Assembly (NCBI RefSeq): GCF_040548875.1
Contig: NZ_JBEPSJ010000005.1
Coordinates: 186,001-250,000, forward strand
Length of the DNA: 64,000 nt
Source of the DNA: Conyzicola nivalis_A
Lineage (GTDB): Bacteria; Actinomycetota; Actinomycetes; Actinomycetales; Microbacteriaceae
Direction: 5' to 3'
In this document: one piece after another, positions 18,935 to 25,386 of the stretch
Layout of the letters: the number at the start of each line of letters is the position of its first letter
How positions within the stretch are numbered: the stretch's first letter is position 1
Program-made: the position numbers and the translations under genes
The notes under the pieces: model-generated
The model's database searches: none
What the model saw: the letters and a program-made list of their open reading frames with translations, nothing else
Told to the model about the DNA's origin: nothing

Positions 18935-19585
18935 ATGGTCAGAGCGGGTTCGCGGCGCAGGATCCGCTGGTGGTGGATCGTCCTCGCGCTCGTCGTGGCG
19001 GTGCTGGTGCCCGTCGCGATCGTGGTGGTCCCGATACTGACCCACGTCGACCAGGGAGAGTCGGGCCAGATCGCACCGGCCGAGCAGTGGCCGACGAGCG
19101 TCACGGCCACGGGAGACGACTCCCGCACCCGCTCTTTCGACGTCCTCCCGCCCGAGCCCGGCGCATCCGTCGACACGTCCGCGCTGCGGGCGGGCGACCG
19201 CCTCGTCGTGAGCGGCACCGGGTACGACGCGAGCCGCGGCATCTACGTTGCGATCTGCAGGATTCCGGATGACCCGGGCACGAAGCCCGGCCCGTGCATC
19301 GGCGGCGTCCCCGAACAGGGCGAGGCGGCCGAGGGCACCGTCGGTGCCGTCGAGTATGCGCCCAGCAACTGGGTCAACGACGACTGGGCGTGGAAGCTGT
19401 TCGGAGCGCGCGGCTACGACGACGCCGCGACGGGCACCTTCACCGCCTACCTCGAGGTCGGGGACCCGGTGGCGGAGGGGCTCGACTGCACGGTCGACGC
19501 CTGCGGGATCTTCACGCGCAACGACCACACGGCGCTCGCCGACCGGTCGCAGGACCTCTACGTGCCGGTGGCCTTCGCCGAGTGA
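18935..19585 (+). CDS. Membrane-anchored exported protein with neocarzinostatin-like Ig fold (tentative)
   Basis: 216 residues: a basic start (MVRAGSRRRIRWWW), one transmembrane or signal-anchor segment (IVLALVVAVLVPVAIVVVPIL), then an extracellular domain. The stretch DRLVVSGTGYDASRGIYVAICRI near 89-112, and the later GLDCTVDACGIFTRNDH with two cysteines, resemble the neocarzinostatin/macromomycin-type Ig-like domain seen in many actinobacterial surface proteins. That family assignment is from memory. Partner and ligand are unknown. Divergent from crcB. Confidence 0.65.
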   Translation: MVRAGSRRRIRWWWIVLALVVAVLVPVAIVVVPILTHVDQGESGQIAPAEQWPTSVTATGDDSRTRSFDVLPPEPGASVDTSALRAGDRLVVSGTGYDASRGIYVAICRIPDDPGTKPGPCIGGVPEQGEAAEGTVGAVEYAPSNWVNDDWAWKLFGARGYDDAATGTFTAYLEVGDPVAEGLDCTVDACGIFTRNDHTALADRSQDLYVPVAFAE

Positions 19586-19589
19586 GCTC

Positions 19590-19613
19590 GGTGGCTGAGC
19601 CTGTCGAAATCCC
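19590..19613 (+). repeat. Dispersed repeat A copy at the 3' end of the sigma-4-like gene
   Basis: GGTGGCTGAGCCTGTCGAAA followed by TCCC. It lies between the exported-protein stop and the stop codon of the minus-strand sigma-4-like gene, meeting that stop codon exactly. Confidence 0.8.
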
Positions 19614-19822
19614 TACGCGGCGATCGCCATCGCGTCGCACAGGCTGGCGAGCCCGTCGTGCAGACGCTCTTCGACGACGGCGACGGGCACTCCGAGGAGG
19701 TCGGCGACCTGGTCGTTGCTGAATCCGGCGTAGAAGCTCAGGTGGATCGACTGACGGTGCTCGGGCGACAGGGCGTCGAGCGCATCCGTGGCGTGGTCGA
19801 GGTTGATGGTGGGGTTGAACAT
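19613..19822 (-). CDS. Stand-alone sigma-70 region-4-like HTH protein
   Basis: 69 residues. LSPEHRQSIHLSFYAGFSNDQVADLLGVPVAVVEERLHDGL is a typical sigma-70 region 4 helix-turn-helix (the part that reads the -35 element). There is no region 2, so it cannot be a complete sigma factor. It could be a regulator, an anti-sigma-like decoy, or the remnant of an ECF sigma gene cut short. No strong ribosome site precedes the ATG. A repeat A copy abuts the stop codon, which would fit truncation by that repeat. The 266 bases upstream hold palindromes but no other gene. Confidence 0.6.
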   Translation of the reverse strand: MFNPTINLDHATDALDALSPEHRQSIHLSFYAGFSNDQVADLLGVPVAVVEERLHDGLASLCDAMAIAA

Positions 19823-20044
19823 GGTGAAACAGACTTTTCATTAAGACGTAAAGAAAATGCAGCGCAACGTTGCGCGCCAAACATTCAGCAGCGTGATTGA
19901 TCGACCGACGTACTCGGTCGAATTGTGGTGTGGCTCCGGCCTTGGATATGGGCAGCGGAGCAGTTCGCGAACGAACCCGGCGGATCCTGGTAAAGATCAA
20001 CGCCTGATAAACACTAGTACACGTGTACGACTTAAGCGAGGAGC
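19823..20044. promoter_or_regulatory. Gene-free region with three palindromes
   Basis: No gene is seen. It contains the perfect palindrome GCGCAACGTTGCGC (19862-19875), the dyad TCGACCGA-N5-TCGGTCGA (19901-19921) and the perfect palindrome GTACACGTGTAC (20017-20028). These look like operator sites, but the binding proteins cannot be named. It is locally more AT-rich than its surroundings. Confidence 0.4.
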
Positions 20045-20081
20045 GGTCGAGCGGACCGGTGATCGGCCGGTCCGCTCGACC
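20045..20081. terminator. Strong hairpin after the PadR gene
   Basis: GGTCGAGCGGACCGG (20045-20059) pairs perfectly with CCGGTCCGCTCGACC (20067-20081) around a 7-base loop, eight bases beyond the PadR stop on the minus strand. Confidence 0.65.
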
Positions 20082-20088
20082 CGCATCG

Positions 20089-20712
20089 CTATTGCTTGAG
20101 CGAGGCCGTCACGCGGGCGCGCAGCTCGTCGAGCCCGGTGGTGAGCACGGCGACGGTCTCGTCGGAGAGCTCGCCGCGCACGACCCGCTTGCGCAGCTCG
20201 GTGCGCAACTGGTGGCGGAAGTCGTTGATCGCCAGCTCGGCGTTCGCGAGCGCGCCGCGGCTGTCGACCTGCACGGGTTTCGCATCGGCCCGGATGGTGC
20301 GGCCGGCCTCCTTCGCATCGGCCTTGGCCTCGCGCGCGGCCGACGCGAGGTCGGCGCGCAGCGTCTTCATTGCCGAGTTGACCGACGACCGCACGTCGTC
20401 GGCGAGCCGGCGAACGGAGTCGGTGACGCCGCTCTCGATGCCGTCGAGCTCGCCCGCGCGGGCGTCGAGTTCGGCCCGCCCGGCGTCGGTGATCGCGTAG
20501 ACGGTCTTGCGCCCGTCGACGGTCTTCGACACGAGGCCGTCTTCCTCGAGTTTCGCGAGTCGCGGGTAGATCGTGCCGGCGCTGGGAACATAGGTGCCGC
20601 CGAAACGCTCCTCGAGCGCCTGGATCAGCTCGTAGCCGTGCATCGGCTCGTCGGCGAGAAGGCTCAGCAGGTAGAGGCGCAGGTGGCCGTGGGCGAAGAC
20701 GGGCGGGGTCAT
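20089..20712 (-). CDS. PadR family transcriptional regulator
   Basis: 207 residues. The N-terminal ~85 residues are a PadR winged helix: LRLYLLSLLADEPMHGYELIQALEERFGG, then AGTIYPRLAKLEEDGLVSK (recognition helix) and the wing GRKTVYAITDAGRAEL. The rest is long charged helices (about 90-205) for dimerisation. PadR proteins repress their own operons and respond to membrane or cell-wall stress or small ligands. Its start overlaps the stop of the DUF4097 gene by four bases, so both come from one message. TATATCGCG repeats upstream of that operon are the likely operator. Confidence 0.88.
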   Translation of the reverse strand: MTPPVFAHGHLRLYLLSLLADEPMHGYELIQALEERFGGTYVPSAGTIYPRLAKLEEDGLVSKTVDGRKTVYAITDAGRAELDARAGELDGIESGVTDSVRRLADDVRSSVNSAMKTLRADLASAAREAKADAKEAGRTIRADAKPVQVDSRGALANAELAINDFRHQLRTELRKRVVRGELSDETVAVLTTGLDELRARVTASLKQ

Positions 20713-21509
20713 ACCGACACCGCGTGAAGCACGTTGATGTTGCCGGAGACCGTGTTAGCCCTGAAGTCGAGCCACTTGGCGTCGAGGGTGCCGTACTTGC
20801 CGGTGTACTGGCCGTGCACGCCCTTGATCTCGGAGTCGTCGAGCTGCAGCTTGCCGCCGACGGTGTTGATCTTGTACTGCACGGGCACGCCCGCGGCGAG
20901 ACGGGTGGTGACCGCGCCGCTCACCGTGCTGATGCGCACCTCGTCGGGAATCCCCGTGATGTCGGTGAAGACGTCGCCGCTCACGGTCTCGGCGGTGAAC
21001 ACACTCACGTCGCCTGATGCCGTGATGTCTCCGCTCACCGTGCGGGCCGAGACGCGTCCGGTGTGACCGCTGACCGCGATCTCGCCGCTGACGCTGTTGA
21101 TCTGCAGCGCGCCCGTGAGGCCGTCGACCACCAGGTCTCCGTTGACGGTCGAGATCGAGGCATCCGTCGTCAGTCCGCTGATGAGGGCGCTCGCGCTCAC
21201 CACGCCGAAGCTCAGCGCGATGTCGCGCGGGACCATGATGCTCACGTCGGCCTTGGCGCTGCCGCGGAAGCTGGAGAACACCTCGATGAAGTTGTCCCAG
21301 CTGAGCTGCGGGTGGTCGATCTCGAGCGTCTCGCCGTCGATCGACACCTTGAGCTCCTTGCCGCTCACCGAGTGCACCTCGATGCGCGCGCCCGGCTCGT
21401 CGTGGCCGACGATGTCGACCTTGCCGGCGATGAGGCTGACCTTGAGCTTGCGTACGAGTTCGACGTCGATGACCTTCGCTCCGTCGATGAGCCATTTCTC
21501 CGATGCCAT
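20709..21509 (-). CDS. DUF4097 family (beta-helix-like, putative adhesin) protein
   Basis: 266 residues from the ATG at 21509, which has a perfect AAGGAGA site; the frame stays open upstream but without coding support. It is built of repeating short beta-strands with VSG/TVSG turns (STVNGDLVVDG, INSVSGEIAVSG, ARTVSGDITASG, AETVSGDVFTDITG, ISTVSGAVTTRL), giving the right-handed stacked-strand look of DUF4097/'putative adhesin' proteins. No signal peptide, so it is probably intracellular or membrane-associated through partners. The pairing with PadR is common in actinobacteria. Function unknown. Confidence 0.85.
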   Translation of the reverse strand: MASEKWLIDGAKVIDVELVRKLKVSLIAGKVDIVGHDEPGARIEVHSVSGKELKVSIDGETLEIDHPQLSWDNFIEVFSSFRGSAKADVSIMVPRDIALSFGVVSASALISGLTTDASISTVNGDLVVDGLTGALQINSVSGEIAVSGHTGRVSARTVSGDITASGDVSVFTAETVSGDVFTDITGIPDEVRISTVSGAVTTRLAAGVPVQYKINTVGGKLQLDDSEIKGVHGQYTGKYGTLDAKWLDFRANTVSGNINVLHAVSV

Positions 21510-21550
21510 CGGAATCTCCTTCTGTCGGGATGTCGGCCGTCCGCCGACTC

Positions 21551-21590
21551 GCGTTATATCGCGTCTATCGGAGAACACGATATATCGCGT
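21551..21590. promoter_or_regulatory. Probable PadR operator region
   Basis: Two direct TATATCGCG copies (21555-21563 and 21581-21589) and the palindrome CGATATATCG (21578-21587) lie 45-80 bases upstream of the DUF4097-padR operon. AT-rich dyads of this type are typical PadR sites. Confidence 0.55.
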
Positions 21591-21704
21591 GTGCAGAGAA
21601 GCGCAAGGGGTGCAGTCGGCCCCATAGCCTTCGCGTGCGCGAGACGCCCGCCGGCACCGCGTCACTGCACCGGAAACGGCTCGCGAGAAACCGTGTCGAC
21701 GCGA

Positions 21705-21735
21705 TTGACATTGACGCAACGTCAACCTCTACCGT
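21705..21735 (+). promoter_or_regulatory. MerR-type promoter with 19-bp spacer
   Basis: A TTGACG -35 (21711-21716) and TACCGT -10-like hexamer (21730-21735) are separated by 13 bases; counting from the upstream TTGACA (21705-21710) the gap is 19 bases, the long spacing that MerR activators need. The dyad TTGAC-N5-GTCAA (21711-21725) sits between them, as expected of a MerR operator. The MerR gene begins 27 bases on. Confidence 0.65.
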
Positions 21736-21761
21736 GGTTGACGACCGGAAAGGAGGCCCGA

Positions 21762-22517
21762 GTGGACTGGTCGATACAGGACATCGCCCGGCTGGCGGGC
21801 ACGACGAGCCGCACCCTGCGGCACTACGGCGAGATCGGCTTGCTCGAGCCGAGCCGCATCGGCGGCAACGGCTACCGGTACTACGACGCCGACGCCCTGG
21901 TGCGGCTGCAGCGCATCCTCATGCTGCGCGAGCTGGGCCTCGGCCTGCCCGCGATCGCCGAGGTGCTGCGCGGCCAGCGCGACGACGCGACGGCGCTGCT
22001 GCGCCACCTGCACTGGCTGCGGTCGGAGCAGCAGCGCATCGCCGAGCAGGCGGCGAGCGTCGAGACGACTATTCGAAAACTGGAAGGAGGTGAACAACTC
22101 ATGGCAGAAGAGATGCTGAACGGATTCGACCACACGCAGTACAAGCGCGAGGTCGAGGAACGGTGGGGCGCGGAGGCGTACGCCGAGAGCGACACGTGGT
22201 GGCGCTCGCAGTCGGCCGAGCAGAAGGCGCGGTGGCAGGCGGAGTCCGCCGAGCTCGGAAAGGACTGGGCGGATGCCGCGGCCGCGGCCGTCGACCCCGC
22301 GAGCGACGCGGCCCAAGACCTGGCACGCCGCCAGTTCGACTGGCTGGCGGCGATCCCGGGCACGCCCGGCTTCCCGAAGGGGCCGACGAAGGAGTACTTC
22401 GTGGGCCTCGGCGAGATGTACGTGGCCGACGACCGTTTCGCTGCGAACTACGGCGGCGGGGCGGGGGCAGCCTTCGTGCGCGACGCGATGGCGGTCTACG
22501 CCGACCGCAACCTGTAG
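21762..22517 (+). CDS. MerR family regulator, TipA-like (HTH plus TipAS domain)
   Basis: 251 residues from a GTG with a strong AGGAGG site. Residues 1-70 are the MerR winged helix (MDWSIQDIARLAGTTSRTLRHYGEIGLLEPSRIGGNGYRYYD), then a coiled coil to about 115, then the TipAS/AntA-like antibiotic-binding domain (LNGFDHTQYKREVEERWG, LARRQFDWLAAIPGTPG, YVADDRFAANYGG). TipAL proteins autoactivate on binding thiopeptides or other multidrug ligands; the promoter directly upstream fits autoregulation. There is no target gene in the same orientation other than itself and the LCP gene. Confidence 0.9.
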   Translation: MDWSIQDIARLAGTTSRTLRHYGEIGLLEPSRIGGNGYRYYDADALVRLQRILMLRELGLGLPAIAEVLRGQRDDATALLRHLHWLRSEQQRIAEQAASVETTIRKLEGGEQLMAEEMLNGFDHTQYKREVEERWGAEAYAESDTWWRSQSAEQKARWQAESAELGKDWADAAAAAVDPASDAAQDLARRQFDWLAAIPGTPGFPKGPTKEYFVGLGEMYVADDRFAANYGGGAGAAFVRDAMAVYADRNL

Positions 22518-22612
22518 CGCGGCTCGGCCGTTCGGCCGGGAACCAGTCATACTTGTGGCTGATTTTCGGCCGAACAACCCGATCTGCTCAGGATCGGTCG
22601 ATACGCTGCCGT

Positions 22613-24106
22613 GTGACCAATCCCCCGAACTCCTATGACGCCTTCCCGGTGCCCGAGGATCCGCACCTCCGGGGCGAGCGCCTCCCCGAGGTGCCGACCG
22701 GCGGAAAGACCCGCGGAGGACGCGGCCCTCGCCGCCCCCGCACGAGAGCTCGCCGAATCATCCGCTGGCTCGTCGTCGTTCTCGTCGTGGCGCTCGTCGC
22801 GACCGGCGGCTACGCCTTCTACAACTACCAGCGCTTCGTCTCCGGTGTCTCGACGGTCGACGCGATCGACCCGAACTCGGGCGACGACTTCGACGGAACC
22901 GACCAGAACATCCTGCTCGTGGGAGACGACCACCGCCCCGACGGCGCGACCGCGGCCCAGCTCGCGCAGCTCGGAACCGAGGCCGACGGCGGCGGAACCA
23001 GCACCGACTCGATGATGCTGCTGCACATCCCCGCCGACGGCAGCACGGCCACGCTGATCTCGTTCCCCCGCGACTCGTGGGTCGACGTTCCCGGCCACGG
23101 CAAGAACAAGCTCAACGCGGCGTTCGCGCTCGGCGGGGGCAACGACGACCCGGCCGGCGGCGCGAGGCTGCTCATCTCGGTGATCCAGAACATGACCGGG
23201 CTCACGATCGACCACTACGTGCGGGTCTCGCTGCTCGGCTTCTACAACATCGTCGACGCGCTCGGTCCCATCGACGTCTGCCTCAACCAGGCGGTGAAAG
23301 ACCCGTATTCGACGGTCGACCTGCCCGCCGGCGTCTCGACGTTGAACGCGCAGCAGGCGCTCGCCTTCGTGCGCCAGCGCCACGGTCTGCCCGGGGGCGA
23401 CCTCGACCGGCAGGTGCGCCAGCAGTACTTCCTGTCGGTGGAGGCGCGCAAGATCCTCTCCGCCGGGACGCTGCTCAACCCGTTCAAGCTCGGCGCGGTG
23501 CTCGACGCCGTGAGCTCGTCGATCGAGACCGACTCCGGGCTCAACTTCATCGACCTCGCGACCCAGATGAAGGGCCTCAACGCCGACAACATCACGACGG
23601 CCACGATCCCGATCCTGGGCACGCCCACGATCTACGTTAACGGCAGGGAGCTCTCGATCGTCGAGGTCGACACGGCGGCCATGCCCGCGTTCATCGACTC
23701 GATGCTCGGAACACCCTCGGCCTACGAGGCCGCAGTGCCCGCGGCCGTCGGCGACGTCACGGTGACCGTGCTCAACGGCGGCGCGGCGAACGGCTCGGCC
23801 GCGGCCGCGACGGCGACCTTCACGAGCCTCGGTTATCTGACGGGAACCCCCGACTCCACGTCGGCGCGGGCGGCCACGACGATCGAGTACCCCGCCGGAC
23901 TGGAGGCCGCCGCGAAGACGGTCGCCGTGAACCTGCCGGGTGCGGCCGTCGTAGAGTCGGCGGATGTCGCGGGAGTCACCGTCGTTCTCGGCGGAGACGG
24001 CCAGATGCCGGCCGCCGCGCCGACCGAAGCACCCGTCGCGCCAGCGCCCCCGGTCGAGGAGGCACCGGCGGGCACGAGCTACGCCGCCGGCGCCTGCATC
24101 AACTAG
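22613..24106 (+). CDS. LytR-CpsA-Psr (LCP) family cell-wall ligase with LytR_C domain
   Basis: 497 residues from the GTG at 22613. A basic, Pro-rich cytoplasmic head is followed by one membrane span (IIRWLVVVLVVALVATGGYAFY, about 47-68). The LCP domain (about 100-300) has the expected Asp/Arg residues: NILLVGDDHRPDG, TDSMMLLHIPADG, LISFPRDSWVDVPGHG with KNKLNAAF, and ALAFVRQRHG. A LytR_C domain follows (VTVTVLNGGAANGSA, about 385-460), then a Pro/Ala tail. LCP proteins move undecaprenyl-linked polymers onto peptidoglycan; this one could attach the polysaccharide made at 38-53 kb, though it is not in that locus. Confidence 0.9.
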   Translation: MTNPPNSYDAFPVPEDPHLRGERLPEVPTGGKTRGGRGPRRPRTRARRIIRWLVVVLVVALVATGGYAFYNYQRFVSGVSTVDAIDPNSGDDFDGTDQNILLVGDDHRPDGATAAQLAQLGTEADGGGTSTDSMMLLHIPADGSTATLISFPRDSWVDVPGHGKNKLNAAFALGGGNDDPAGGARLLISVIQNMTGLTIDHYVRVSLLGFYNIVDALGPIDVCLNQAVKDPYSTVDLPAGVSTLNAQQALAFVRQRHGLPGGDLDRQVRQQYFLSVEARKILSAGTLLNPFKLGAVLDAVSSSIETDSGLNFIDLATQMKGLNADNITTATIPILGTPTIYVNGRELSIVEVDTAAMPAFIDSMLGTPSAYEAAVPAAVGDVTVTVLNGGAANGSAAAATATFTSLGYLTGTPDSTSARAATTIEYPAGLEAAAKTVAVNLPGAAVVESADVAGVTVVLGGDGQMPAAAPTEAPVAPAPPVEEAPAGTSYAAGACIN

Positions 24107-24446
24107 CGGGCGACTGGCGAGCATCGGCTAGCGGGCATTGGCCGGACGGGCATCATCCGACGGAGGGCCGACCCCCACGCGACGAGCCGGCTGGCCAGTT
24201 CGGGCGGTTGTGCGTCCGTTCTGAGGGCCACAACTGGCCACCCAACTCGAGCCGTGCTGCGTTCCGGTCGGGGTCTACCGGTGCGCGAAGCCAGCTGGCC
24301 AGTTCGGGCGGTTGTGCGTCCGTCCTGCGGGCCACAACTGGCCACCCAGGCCGCGGATGCCCGCCCGCGGTGGCCGGGAACGACTCAGTCACCACCCCTA
24401 AGCCGAGAACGAGCGGAGCGTTCGCGACCGAGGCGCCGGGCGACGA
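24107..24446. repeat. Gene-free 340-bp region with two ~53-bp direct repeats (repeat C)
   Basis: Copies at 24191-24243 and 24295-24347 are about 95% alike and 104 bases apart. Each begins CTGGCCAGTTCGGGCGGTTG and ends CACAACTGGCCACCCA, so each also folds on itself (TGGCCAGTT with AACTGGCCA; GTTGTG with CACAAC). No coding frame of credible composition is present. They lie between the convergent LCP and small membrane protein genes. Confidence 0.75.
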
Positions 24447-24557
24447 CTAGCGGGCGAGGGTCGGCAGCTGCCGGTAACCGTCGCGGGCGGTCACGTTGAT
24501 CGTGGCGACGACAGCCCAGACGGTGAGGGCCGCGTAGGCCACCAGGTAAGCGATCAT
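24447..24557 (-). CDS. Small single-span membrane protein, 36 residues
   Basis: A 37-codon frame starting MIAYLVAYAALTVWAVVATINV and ending GYRQLPTLAR. One hydrophobic span is followed by a short basic tail. An AAGGAG ribosome site lies six bases before the ATG, and the ATG overlaps the stop of the YczE-like gene (ATGA), the usual coupling in this genome. These two facts make it credible despite its size. Function unknown; it may assist the YczE-like protein. Confidence 0.65.
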   Translation of the reverse strand: MIAYLVAYAALTVWAVVATINVTARDGYRQLPTLAR

Positions 24558-25324
24558 GACTGCTCCTTCGCGGGTGTGAGGGTCGGGGTCAGCGGCGCTT
24601 CGACAGGCTCAGCGACCGCGGTCAGCGCGCCGGGCGCTTCGACAGGCTCGGCGACCGGGGCGGGTTCGGCGACCGGGGCCGGTTCGGGTACCGGGGCCGG
24701 ATGATCGGGGACCGGGACGGGATCAGCGACCGGGGCAGGCACGCGCAGCCAGGGCAGGGTCACCCCGACCATGGGGCCGACGAGAAGCGCGAAGGCCAGG
24801 GTGCCGAGGCCCACGTTTCCGCCGAGCACCCAGCCGATCGACAGCACGGTCACCTCGATCGCCGTGCGCACCCACCAGATCTTGAAGCCCCAGCGGTGGT
24901 GGATGCCGGTCATGAGCCCGTCGCGCGGACCAGGGCCGAAGCGAGCGCCGATGTAGAGGCCGCTCGCGATCGCCAACATGGCGAGGCCGCCCGCGAAGAG
25001 CAGCACCTGCTCGCCGAGGTTCGTAGCCGCCGGCACAATCGCGAGCCCGACCTCGATCGACGGCCCGACGAGCAGCACGTTCGCGATGGTGCCGATCCCC
25101 GGCTTCTGTCGGATGGGGATCCACAGCAGCAGCACGAGCGCCCCGATGATGTTGGTCAGCACGCCGAACGGCAGCCCGGTCTGCTTCATGAGGCCCTGGG
25201 TGAGCACGTCCCACGGCGGCACGCCGATGGCCCCGCGCACCATCATCGAGATGGCGAACCCGTAGAGGAAGAGTCCGGCCAGAAGCTGCAGGATGCGGCG
25301 GGCCAATAGCGCTCGTGTGTTCAT
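24554..25324 (-). CDS. YczE/YitT-like integral membrane protein with repeat-derived tail
   Basis: 256 residues with about five hydrophobic segments between residues 8 and 190. Family features are AISMMVRGAIGVPPWDVLTQG near 25-45 and ARFGPGPRDGLMTGIHHRWG near 128-147. It matches the YczE group of DUF161-related proteins, usually encoded beside a MocR regulator, as here. Residues about 195-256 are a Pro/Val/Ala/Glu tail in which two repeat A copies encode VAEPVEAP twice. Transport substrate unknown. Divergent from the MocR gene, with 62 bases between starts. Confidence 0.82.
   Translation of the reverse strand: MNTRALLARRILQLLAGLFLYGFAISMMVRGAIGVPPWDVLTQGLMKQTGLPFGVLTNIIGALVLLLWIPIRQKPGIGTIANVLLVGPSIEVGLAIVPAATNLGEQVLLFAGGLAMLAIASGLYIGARFGPGPRDGLMTGIHHRWGFKIWWVRTAIEVTVLSIGWVLGGNVGLGTLAFALLVGPMVGVTLPWLRVPAPVADPVPVPDHPAPVPEPAPVAEPAPVAEPVEAPGALTAVAEPVEAPLTPTLTPAKEQS
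24594..24656 (-). repeat. Two repeat A copies inside the YczE-like gene
   Basis: On the minus strand, copies at 24633-24656 and 24594-24617 read VAEPVEAP in frame (core GCTGAGCCTGTCGAAGCGCC and a one-base variant). Confidence 0.9.
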
Positions 25325-25332
25325 GAATGCAA

Positions 25333-25384
25333 TCCAATTGGTAAATTGGACTTATGACAAGATGCCAATCGCGGTAAAGTGGCC
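25333..25384. promoter_or_regulatory. MocR/YczR operator candidate in the divergent promoter
   Basis: TCCAAT-N6-ATTGGA (25333-25350) is a perfect dyad. GGTAAATTGGAC (25340-25351) recurs as GGTAAAGTGGCC (25373-25384) exactly 33 bases, about three helical turns, later. Repeats of this kind are typical of dimeric MocR/PdxR regulators. Confidence 0.55.
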
Positions 25385-25386
25385 CC

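Noticed and set aside
18882..18940. Possible fluoride riboswitch upstream of the crcB pair
   Set aside because: I looked for the characteristic pseudoknot sequence and found no convincing match in this short GC-rich gap.
20023..20727. A 234-codon plus-strand frame across the padR gene
   Set aside because: Antisense shadow of PadR, with no ribosome site or family features.
24191..24347. CRISPR-like array
   Set aside because: Only two units, long imperfect repeats and a single 50-base gap; no cas genes.
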